A DNA stretch of 64,000 nt from an uncultured Lactobacillus sp. Lineage in GTDB: Bacteria; Bacillota; Bacilli; Lactobacillales; Lactobacillaceae. Location: contig CALNAK010000036.1 in NCBI GenBank assembly GCA_937874185.1, forward strand, positions 62,001 to 126,000, read 5' to 3'. The notes beneath the pieces were generated by a model that ran no database searches, was not told where the DNA came from, and saw only the letters and a list, made by a program, of their open reading frames with translations. The position numbers were made by a program, and so were the translations under genes. Numbering within the stretch: the first letter of the stretch is position 1; each line of letters starts with the position of its first letter. Of this stretch, positions 35,583 through 43,066 are shown in pieces.

Positions 35583-35675
35583 ATGGTGTTGGATAATTAT
35601 ATTCCAGCACTGCTAGTTTATTGTCTGATTTATATAATTTTAAAAGTGTTAGGGGAATCACAATATGGATACTAG
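35583..35675 (+). CDS. Short leader reading frame before the truncated surface protein
   Basis: ATG at 35583 behind a good AGGGGTGG, encoding 30 mostly hydrophobic residues and ending TAG at 35673-35675, which overlaps the next start by 11 bases in another frame. It could be a remnant of a lost N-terminus, a coupling leader peptide or chance. It lacks the basic n-region of a signal peptide. Confidence 0.3.
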   Translation: MVLDNYIPALLVYCLIYIILKVLGESQYGY

Positions 35676-36993
35676 TCAAGTTACCGATATGAGTCGTATG
35701 TTTTTAAATTGTAGTTCACTTAAAGAATTGAATTTGTCACATTTTGATACAAATAAGGTGGAAGACATGTCCTTTATGTTTGGGGGATGCAGTGGATTAA
35801 CTACATTGAACCTAAATAATTTTGATACAAGCCGTGTTACTAACATGAACGGGATGTTCTCTGGTTGCGACACTTTGGAAAAACTTGATTTGTCGGATTT
35901 TGATACAAGTAACGTTAAAAGCATGTCCAAAATTTTTGACCACTCAGATTCAATCAAGAGTTTGAATTTGGGAGAAAATTTTGTCGTTCCAGAAAATCAA
36001 GCTGAGGATACCAAACTAGCTGATAAAACTTGGATCAATATTGGAACGGGTACAGAAACTAATCCGAAGCCAACCGACAAAAATGGCATTAATTCAGTTC
36101 AGTTATTGTCTGAAGCTAACAAAGGTAATTGGGTTGTAAAACCAGAATCTGCCTACATTGGACCATTTACTGTAAAGATTCCGAATAATATAGATGGTAA
36201 TCTTGAAGTTACAGTTCCAACTAAAGATCAACCAGAATATATCGGTAGTACCTTTGAAGTTGAGGTTCCTGAAAAGGTCGGTTATCAAGCCGATAAACAT
36301 TCAGTGACTGTCACAGCAACTAAAACTGGCATCTTAACCAGTGACCTTGTTATGTACACACCAATTGAAAAACCAGTTCAAGAGTCTAAGCAACCAGTTA
36401 TGGAAAATAAACCTGTTACAGAGGCTAAGGTAGTCTCAGAACTAGTAACTGCACCAACACAGGAATCTCCAGTAACCGCACCAACTGATTCAGTGCAACA
36501 AGTGGAACCAAAGTCAGTAACCACAACTGTGGCTGAGCCTGAAACAAAGCCAGAACCAACTGTTCAACCTAAGTTTCAAGGGAAAATTACGAACGTACAT
36601 GATCATGTGACAGTACATCCAGATTTGAAAACACCTAAAGTCTTCAACAGTAAGGGTGAATTGATCAATGGTTGCACTTTAAACAAAGACCACAGTTGGT
36701 TGAGTACGAAGATGTTAACGCTTGGCGATGTGCAATATTATCTTGTTGAAGATGATAAATGGGTCAAAACTAATGAAGTTTATTTGTATGAAAATGTTAG
36801 GGATGTTGTTAGAACAAAGAATATTGGTATGACAACATTGTTTGACAGTCACGCTAAAGCTATCATGAATCGTGGACTTGGTGCATCAAGTAGTTGGAAA
36901 TCCGACCGTCTAGTTACACTTAAAGGACACAAATATTACCGCATCTCTATGAATGAATTTGTCATTGATTCAGATGTTGATGTGATAGAATAG
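35665..36993 (+). CDS. BspA-like/SLAP surface protein, N-terminally truncated
   Basis: 442 residues starting inside a BspA repeat: MDTSQVTDMSRMF corresponds to the internal FDTSNVTNM unit of the neighbour. Only four repeats remain (to about residue 95), followed by the TWINIGTGT segment, the beta-rich domain, a Pro/Thr/Gln-rich linker and two C-terminal SLAP domains ending YYRISMNEF. There is no signal peptide, so as read it could not be exported. AGGGGA lies 10 bases before the ATG. It looks like a 5'-deleted paralogue or a product of recombination, possibly a pseudogene. The similarity to 32971-35385 is clear but not recent. Confidence 0.7.
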   Translation: MDTSQVTDMSRMFLNCSSLKELNLSHFDTNKVEDMSFMFGGCSGLTTLNLNNFDTSRVTNMNGMFSGCDTLEKLDLSDFDTSNVKSMSKIFDHSDSIKSLNLGENFVVPENQAEDTKLADKTWINIGTGTETNPKPTDKNGINSVQLLSEANKGNWVVKPESAYIGPFTVKIPNNIDGNLEVTVPTKDQPEYIGSTFEVEVPEKVGYQADKHSVTVTATKTGILTSDLVMYTPIEKPVQESKQPVMENKPVTEAKVVSELVTAPTQESPVTAPTDSVQQVEPKSVTTTVAEPETKPEPTVQPKFQGKITNVHDHVTVHPDLKTPKVFNSKGELINGCTLNKDHSWLSTKMLTLGDVQYYLVEDDKWVKTNEVYLYENVRDVVRTKNIGMTTLFDSHAKAIMNRGLGASSSWKSDRLVTLKGHKYYRISMNEFVIDSDVDVIE

Positions 36994-37002
36994 GTTAAAT
37001 CG

Positions 37003-37046
37003 AATAGCACAAATACCTAATTACTTTAGGAATTTGTGCTATTTAT
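37003..37046 (+). terminator. Terminator after the second surface protein
   Basis: AATAGCACAAAT-CCTA with TAGG-ATTTGTGCTATTT. Confidence 0.9.
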
Positions 37047-37225
37047 ATTTGAATGAGATCGTATCTATTATTTTAATATTTCCAATTTATTTTTTTGAAA
37101 ATTAAGAAAATAATAAGGCTTTACAATTTTATAATCATGACTTTCTCGTTGTGATAAATTGAGTATGGTATAATTTTGTTTGAAATGTGTGTAAATTTTA
37201 AAAATAGAATTAATATAGTAAGAGG

Positions 37226-38506
37226 TTGATCCCTATCGAAACTGAATCAGGAAAAAAATTCACGCCTATTTTATTAGGTAGTGATATGAATGTTTACGGA
37301 ATGGCTCGTGCTTTCCATGAACTATATGGGGGCACTGTTAAGGCCTATGCCGAGATCCAATTGGCACCTACAAGATACACAAAAATCTTAGACTTAACTC
37401 TATACCCAGGATTTTCTGAAGATCCTGTTTTTATGGAAAAAATGCGTGAAGTTGCTAAAGTTTATCAGAATCATGACGAACCAGTTATCCTAATTGGCTG
37501 TGGTGATGGTTATGCCGAACTTATCAGCAAGCACAAAGAGGAACTATCTAAGACTTTTGTTTGCCCATATGTCGATTATGACTTATTAAAATCATTGAAT
37601 AATAAAGAAAGTTTCTATCGTGTTGCGGATGAACATAATTTGCCTCATCCACTAACAAAAATTATCACTAAAGATATGTACGAGAATAAAACTGATATGG
37701 ATGTTCCATTCGACTTTCCAGTTGCTTTGAAACCAGCTAATAGTGTTGAATGGCTCGATATTCATTTTGAAGGTCGTAAAAAGGCTTTCACAATTCATTC
37801 TCAAGAAGAATATATGACTATTGTGGGTAAGATTTATGATAATGGTTATACTTCAGACTTGATTCTTCAAGACTTTATCCCAGGTGATGATTCTAATATG
37901 CGTGTTTTGAATGCGTATGTTGATCAAGAACACCATGTGAAGATGATGTGTTTAGGACACCCAATTTTGGAAGATCCTACACCTCAATCAATTGGGAACT
38001 ATGTTGCCATTATTCCTGAATTCAATCAGGATGTTTATGATCGTGTGCAAAAATTCCTTGAAGATATTGAATTCACAGGCTATGCCAACTTCGATATGAA
38101 GTATGATGCACGTGATAAAACTTTCAAATTCTTCGAAATTAATTTACGTCAAGGTAGAAGTAGTTTCTTTGTTACACTTAATGGCTACAACCTTGCTAAA
38201 TATGTGGTTGAGGATTATGTTGAAGGTAGTTTAGAGAACGAACCAACAGTTTATGCTAACAAGAATAAAGCTCAACATAAGCTTTGGTTAGGTGTTCCGG
38301 TCAAGGTCTTCAACAAGTACGCTGCTGATAATGAAGCAACTAAATACGCTGACGAACTTATCAAGCAAGATCGTGTTGGAACAACTGTTTTCTATAATAA
38401 AGATAATTCCTTTAGACGTTGGTTGTTATTGACATATATGTTCCATAATTATGTTAAGAGATTTGATAAATACTTCCAAGAAAATAAAGGACGCGACTTT
38501 AAATAA
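37226..38506 (+). CDS. asl: D-aspartate ligase (ATP-grasp), peptidoglycan cross-bridge
   Basis: 426-residue ATP-grasp ligase that adds beta-linked D-aspartate to the lysine of the UDP-MurNAc-pentapeptide. The N-terminal ILLGSDMNVYGMARAFHE, the CGDGYAELI segment, DFIPGDDSNMRVLNAYVD and FEINLRQGRSSFFVTLNG agree closely, from memory, with the Enterococcus faecium enzyme Aslfm; similarity extends over the full length. The start is odd: the only upstream start in frame is TTG 37226, which directly abuts AGAGG with no spacer, while the codon at normal distance is ATC (37235). It implies an L-Lys-D-Asx cross-bridge. A stress protein follows 18 bases on. Confidence 0.85.
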   Translation: MIPIETESGKKFTPILLGSDMNVYGMARAFHELYGGTVKAYAEIQLAPTRYTKILDLTLYPGFSEDPVFMEKMREVAKVYQNHDEPVILIGCGDGYAELISKHKEELSKTFVCPYVDYDLLKSLNNKESFYRVADEHNLPHPLTKIITKDMYENKTDMDVPFDFPVALKPANSVEWLDIHFEGRKKAFTIHSQEEYMTIVGKIYDNGYTSDLILQDFIPGDDSNMRVLNAYVDQEHHVKMMCLGHPILEDPTPQSIGNYVAIIPEFNQDVYDRVQKFLEDIEFTGYANFDMKYDARDKTFKFFEINLRQGRSSFFVTLNGYNLAKYVVEDYVEGSLENEPTVYANKNKAQHKLWLGVPVKVFNKYAADNEATKYADELIKQDRVGTTVFYNKDNSFRRWLLLTYMFHNYVKRFDKYFQENKGRDFK

Positions 38507-38524
38507 TTGTGGGGGTTTTGATAC

Positions 38525-38989
38525 ATGGATGAATTAAAGGGATACAAAGTTAAGAAAATTGAGTACTCAAAGATTTTAATTTGTGTGGATTCAGATGATT
38601 TTGAATCATCTAAAAATGCCTTTAATTACGCTTGTTCATTGGCAAAACATTACGATGCTGAATTAGGTATTGCTTCTGTTTTGGAAACTGGTGATTTGAA
38701 TATTTTCCAATCACTAGATCCAGATGTACTTTCAGAACGTCGTGAAGAAATCAAAGAACTATTGGCAGTTTATGGCGAAAAAGCCCGAGACTACGGAGTT
38801 CAGAATATTCACTTGATGGTTACTGAGGGAACTCCAGGAACAACTATTGTTGATAAAGTTATTCCTACTTTCAAACCAGACTTGGTTATCGTTGGTGTTG
38901 AACAGAAGAATCGTTCACGTAACACAATTGGTTCCCAAGCTGCTAAAATAGTAAATAATACAAAAGTTTCTGTTAGTGTTATTCGTTAA
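38525..38989 (+). CDS. Universal stress protein (UspA family), second copy
   Basis: 154-residue Usp domain. It begins KILICVDSDDFESSKNAFNYAC and ends DLVIVGVEQKNRSRNTIGSQAAKIVNNTKVSVSVIR. The ATP-binding glycine motif is altered: the usual G-x2-G-x9-G-S/T reads G-V-E-Q-K... with only the IGSQA part preserved, so nucleotide binding is doubtful. It starts 18 bases after the D-aspartate ligase behind GGGGG, so it is likely in the same transcript. It is distinct from the Usp at 25439. Confidence 0.85.
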   Translation: MDELKGYKVKKIEYSKILICVDSDDFESSKNAFNYACSLAKHYDAELGIASVLETGDLNIFQSLDPDVLSERREEIKELLAVYGEKARDYGVQNIHLMVTEGTPGTTIVDKVIPTFKPDLVIVGVEQKNRSRNTIGSQAAKIVNNTKVSVSVIR

Positions 38990-39036
38990 AAAAAGAATGA
39001 GTTACATAATGTAGCTTCTTTCCATAGATAATAAAT

Positions 39037-39067
39037 AAAAGATGAGGCTGCGGCCGCATCTTTTTTG
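39037..39067 (+). terminator. Terminator after the second stress protein
   Basis: AAAAGATG..GGC / GCC..CATCTTTTTT hairpin. Confidence 0.8.
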
Positions 39068-39094
39068 GTAAAGTTATGAAGGGGGATTTTCATA

Positions 39095-39850
39095 ATGAAT
39101 GTAGAATTTTATAAGCGAATTTCGAGTAAGTATGAAAAGCTGACTGCTAATGAACAATTAATTATAGATTACGTTATATCTTCAAAAAATCCGAGTAAGT
39201 TAAAAATTAAAGATATTACAGAAAGTCTATTTTTATCTAGCGCTACGATTGTTAGAGCTTCAAAGAAGTTGGGTTACGATTCATTCAGTCAAATGAAATA
39301 TGATGCAGCACAATATGTTGAAGATGCAGATGAGCCCAAAGTTACTGAAGATTACGATAAAATCATTTACCGAATGAAGGGTGATTTCGAAAAAACAATA
39401 GATATGTTGAGTGAGAAGAAAGTTAAAGAGTTTGCTCAATATGTTAATTCTGCTCACCGAATATTCTGTGTGGGTAGTGGCTCCAGTGTTAGTGTATCTA
39501 GTGATTTTAATCGAAAACTAAAATTATTGAATTATTGGTCAAATGATTACGAGGAATTATATTCGATTCGAGATATTACTAATATTTCAGGAGATAATGA
39601 TGTTATTGTTGTGATTTCATTAGGTGCTGGGAATGATTTAGTAAATAAGTATCTTTTGTCAGCTAAAGTAAACGGTACCAAAATTATTTCAATAACAGGA
39701 ACTAATGCTAAATCAGTAATTGAATTAAGTGACGTTAATTTAATGGTTTATGAATCTCCAGTACCTAGAAAGCGGATGAGATCACGCTTGATGCTAAATG
39801 TGGCAGCAGATGTCGTCTTTGAATATATCGTAAATCATGATGAAATATAA
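39095..39850 (+). CDS. RpiR/MurR-family regulator of the PTS operon
   Basis: 251-residue regulator. The N-terminal helix-turn-helix (about 1-80) includes ITESLFLSSATIVRASKKLGYDSFSQMK; the C-terminal SIS domain (about 100-245) has FCVGSGSSVSVSSDFNRKL and VISLGAGNDLVNKYL and binds phosphosugars. It directly precedes the PTS genes on the same strand, so it most likely senses the phosphorylated substrate of that system. GAAGGGGG supports the start. The 122-base gap before the PTS gene contains GAGTAA-TTTT-TTACTC (39854-39869), which may be a terminator or an operator. Confidence 0.85.
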   Translation: MNVEFYKRISSKYEKLTANEQLIIDYVISSKNPSKLKIKDITESLFLSSATIVRASKKLGYDSFSQMKYDAAQYVEDADEPKVTEDYDKIIYRMKGDFEKTIDMLSEKKVKEFAQYVNSAHRIFCVGSGSSVSVSSDFNRKLKLLNYWSNDYEELYSIRDITNISGDNDVIVVISLGAGNDLVNKYLLSAKVNGTKIISITGTNAKSVIELSDVNLMVYESPVPRKRMRSRLMLNVAADVVFEYIVNHDEI

Positions 39851-39972
39851 TCAGAGTAATTTTTTACTCAAAAGTAATATTTTTCTTTTTCAAGTCCAAA
39901 CTGGGCAAAAACCTAAATAATAAGTATTCCGTGATACCTTAGTAATTGAAAAATGTTTAGGGAGATGTTTAC

Positions 39973-41658
39973 ATGGATTCTTCAAGTGGAAAAAGAAATA
40001 ACCTCATTCGAGGTTTTGAAATGTTTGGTCGCTCCTTCCTATTACCAGTTTCTGTATTACCAGCAGCTGGTATTCTACAAGGATTAGGTTCAGCGTTTAC
40101 GAATGCTGATACCGTTAAAATGTATCCTTGGATGGCAAATCACACATTCCAATTTGTTATGGGATTTCTATCAACAATGGGTTCAGCCGCATTTAAGAAT
40201 TTACCGATTATCTTCGCGGTCGGTGTGGCAGTTGGACTTGCTAAGCACGAAAAGGGATCAGCAGCAATTTCTGGATTATTAGGCTATTTAACTCTTCAAT
40301 ATATGATGAACTTTCTTTTAAATGCTTCCGGTCAATTAGTAAATACAGCCGGAATGGATCCAACTAAAGCTGCTTTGGCTTTAGCTGATAAAATGCAGAC
40401 AACTGTATTAGGTATCCAAACAATGGATTTAAATGTTTTTGGTGGAATTATAACAGGTGTTATTGTTTATTTCGTTCACAAACATGCTATCAAGATGCAT
40501 GTTCCCGCAGTCTTAGATTTCTTCAGTGGTCCTAGACTGGTTCCAATTTTAATCATGCCAGTTATGGCTATGACAGCAGTTGTTTTCTTCTTTGTATGGC
40601 CAGTCGTACAAACAGGAATCGCTGCATTATCAGTTTTGATTTTGAAATCAGGTACTATTGGTACATTCTTCTATGGTGTTATCGAACGTCTTTTACTACC
40701 ATTCGGGTTACATCACGGTTTAAATTGGCCAGTTAGAACTACTGAATTAGGTGGTATTTTCACAATCGGTGGCGTTAAGTATCAAGGTACTATTGCCGCA
40801 TACATGGCTTCATTAGCCCACGGTGGTGCTATCAATCCAATGATTACACGTTTTAGTTCTGGTAAATTTGTTTATAACATGTTTGGTTTGCCAGGTGCTG
40901 CTCTTGCAATGTATTCATGTGCCAAACCAGAAAATAAAAAGAAAGTTGGTAGTTTACTCTTCGCTGCTGCCGCAACAGCTTTCTTAACAGGTGTTACAGA
41001 ACCTATCGAATTTACATTCTTGTTCGTAGCTCCAGCACTATATGCAATTCATGCTGTTTTAGCTGGTTTAACAATGGCTGTTACTTCAGCATTAGGTGCA
41101 GCCTACTTAACACCAACAGGTCATGGGTTAATTAATTACATCATCTATGGTGTTCTTCAAGGAATGAAAACAAAATGGTATATCATGCCATTAGTTGGAG
41201 TATTCTGTTTTGCAATGTATTACTTCGTATTCAAGTTTGCTATTACTAAATTTAATTTCCAAACACCCGGACGTGAATCAGATGGTAGTGATATCAAACT
41301 TCATGGTAAAGATGAAACAAGAAAGAAAATGGGTGTCCGTACTTTGAAGGATGAAGATAAGGGAATTTCAACATCTTCAGCAACAGTTTCTTCAACAGCT
41401 AAGTTATCAACACATGATCAAGCTGTGGCTTTGATTAAAGCTCACGGTGGACCTGACAATATTACTGATGTTGATGCATGTATTACACGTTTAAGAATTA
41501 ATGTTAAAGATAAATCCGTAGTCAATAAAGATATCATTGTCAATAACTTAGGGGCGATGGGATTCAATGAATCCGGTATGCAAATGCAATCCATTTATGG
41601 TGGTCACGCCAATGTATTAAAGATGGAAATTCAAGATATATTGGGAATAGGTGAGTAA
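39973..41658 (+). CDS. PTS enzyme IICB, glucose/alpha-glucoside superfamily
   Basis: 561-residue membrane transporter. The IIC domain (about 1-410) has FGRSFLLPVSVLPAAGILQGLG and the LTGVTEPIEFTFLFVAPALY motif; after a linker the IIB domain carries the phosphorylated cysteine in VDACITRLRINVKD near residue 507. It lacks a fused IIA domain, which is encoded two genes later. The family covers glucose, maltose, N-acetylglucosamine and alpha-glucosides; without a phospho-glycosidase in the operon the substrate cannot be named. AGGGAGATG supports the start. It is first in a tightly packed three-gene unit. Confidence 0.9.
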   Translation: MDSSSGKRNNLIRGFEMFGRSFLLPVSVLPAAGILQGLGSAFTNADTVKMYPWMANHTFQFVMGFLSTMGSAAFKNLPIIFAVGVAVGLAKHEKGSAAISGLLGYLTLQYMMNFLLNASGQLVNTAGMDPTKAALALADKMQTTVLGIQTMDLNVFGGIITGVIVYFVHKHAIKMHVPAVLDFFSGPRLVPILIMPVMAMTAVVFFFVWPVVQTGIAALSVLILKSGTIGTFFYGVIERLLLPFGLHHGLNWPVRTTELGGIFTIGGVKYQGTIAAYMASLAHGGAINPMITRFSSGKFVYNMFGLPGAALAMYSCAKPENKKKVGSLLFAAAATAFLTGVTEPIEFTFLFVAPALYAIHAVLAGLTMAVTSALGAAYLTPTGHGLINYIIYGVLQGMKTKWYIMPLVGVFCFAMYYFVFKFAITKFNFQTPGRESDGSDIKLHGKDETRKKMGVRTLKDEDKGISTSSATVSSTAKLSTHDQAVALIKAHGGPDNITDVDACITRLRINVKDKSVVNKDIIVNNLGAMGFNESGMQMQSIYGGHANVLKMEIQDILGIGE

Positions 41659-41659
41659 T

Positions 41660-42439
41660 ATGGATAATCGAAAAATAATACTTACTGATTTAGATGGGAC
41701 CTTTGTTAAAGATTCACATTCTGTTAGTAAAGCTGATTTAAAGGCATTTAATGATTTGAGTAAGAATTATATTTTAGGAATTGCTACAGGAAGATCAATC
41801 AAAGAAATCAATTATTTGGAAAAAGAGAATAATATTCTAGCTGATATTAAAGTTGGTTTTAATGGCTCAATAATTACAGGTTTCGATGATGAAGTATTAG
41901 TTGATGAACCGCTTAACCCTAAGGATTTAAATGCAATTTTAGAATATTTAAAAGCTAATCACGTTATTTTCGATGCTTTAGATGGAATCAAGCGTGTTGG
42001 GTCATATCATGCCTCAGACAAGAAACGTCTATGGGGAATGGATATGGTAACACTAGATGATCCATATGATGCAGTTTCAAAAATGAATGTATATAAGATA
42101 AATGCTAGACCAGGCGATAGGTTTGACGAGATATTTGATGATTTAGTAGAAATGTTTCCAGAACTATCAATTTATGAAGGTGGAACACAACAGAGAATTG
42201 AAATTTCCGCAGAGGGATGCTCCAAAGGAACAGCTGTTGATGCCATTAGAGATAGATACAAACGACAAATTATAGTTGTCGGCGATTCCGGTAATGATGC
42301 GCCAATGTTTGAACGTGCTGATGAGTCATTTTGTATCGCTCATGCAGACAGTAGTGTGAAAAATAAGGCTGATTATCATATTGATAATTTTGCTGATATA
42401 ACTAAGTACTTGAATGCTCATTATGATGAGGTGATTTAA
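41660..42439 (+). CDS. Cof-type HAD sugar phosphatase within the PTS operon
   Basis: 259-residue haloacid dehalogenase-type phosphatase. Motif I is LTDLDGTFVKDS with the nucleophile Asp; ATGRSIKEIN is motif II; VVGDSGNDAPMFE is motif IV with the metal-binding aspartates. The large inserted cap (about 85-180) is of the Cof/C2 type. ATG 41660 follows AGGTGA and lies 1 base after the IICB stop; the gene ends directly before the IIA start. It may dephosphorylate the sugar phosphate delivered by the PTS or detoxify excess. The exact substrate is unknown. Confidence 0.85.
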   Translation: MDNRKIILTDLDGTFVKDSHSVSKADLKAFNDLSKNYILGIATGRSIKEINYLEKENNILADIKVGFNGSIITGFDDEVLVDEPLNPKDLNAILEYLKANHVIFDALDGIKRVGSYHASDKKRLWGMDMVTLDDPYDAVSKMNVYKINARPGDRFDEIFDDLVEMFPELSIYEGGTQQRIEISAEGCSKGTAVDAIRDRYKRQIIVVGDSGNDAPMFERADESFCIAHADSSVKNKADYHIDNFADITKYLNAHYDEVI

Positions 42440-42925
42440 TTGTTTAAATTATTTAATAAGCATCAAAACAATTTAGAATTAAAATCAATTGGTAATGGAG
42501 AAGTAATCGATTTATCTGAAGTAGAAGATCCAGTATTTAGTCAAAAAATGATGGGTGACGGTTACGGATTCAAATTACAAGATGGAAAAGTTTATTCTCC
42601 GGTTTCTGGTAAAATCACTATGGTTCCTGATACTAAGCATGGTATTGGCTTAGCCACTGATGACGGAATGGAAATTCTAGTCCATATGGGAATTGATACC
42701 GTAGAATTAAAGGGGGAACCATTTGAAGTATTAGTTAATGAGGGAGATCAGGTAAGTTCTGGTGATCCAATAGCTATAATGGATATGGATAAAATTACTG
42801 CAGCAGGTAAGAAAACCACTACTATGGTTATAGTTACAAATAGTAATTACCTTGATGTTTCAGCCAATCTCGAACTAGGTACAAAACGTACAGGAGATTT
42901 AGCAGCAACAATGGTCAAAAATTAG
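42440..42925 (+). CDS. PTS enzyme IIA, glucose type
   Basis: 161-residue phosphocarrier. The phosphorylated histidine lies in MEILVHMGIDTVELKG near residue 90; an earlier HGIG (KHGIGLATDDG) is the partner histidine. KVYSPVSGKI at the start and the C-terminal VIVTN motif are typical of Crr. TTG 42440 begins at the base after the HAD stop, 5 bases behind GAGGTGA. It donates phosphate to the IIB domain of the IICB protein upstream. A terminator at 42936 closes the operon. Confidence 0.9.
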   Translation: MFKLFNKHQNNLELKSIGNGEVIDLSEVEDPVFSQKMMGDGYGFKLQDGKVYSPVSGKITMVPDTKHGIGLATDDGMEILVHMGIDTVELKGEPFEVLVNEGDQVSSGDPIAIMDMDKITAAGKKTTTMVIVTNSNYLDVSANLELGTKRTGDLAATMVKN

Positions 42926-42935
42926 ATAAGTTAGG

Positions 42936-42967
42936 CAAAAATGTTGGTGAAATCCCAGCATTTTTTG
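42936..42967 (+). terminator. Terminator of the PTS operon
   Basis: CAAAAATG-TGG / CC-CATTTTTTG-type hairpin. Confidence 0.85.
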
Positions 42968-43066
42968 TTTTTATCATAAATATCAAGGGATTTTAAATGA
43001 AAATAATTCTAATAAAATGAAATTAGTGATATAGTATTCCTTAAAATTAATATGGCGGTGAATATA

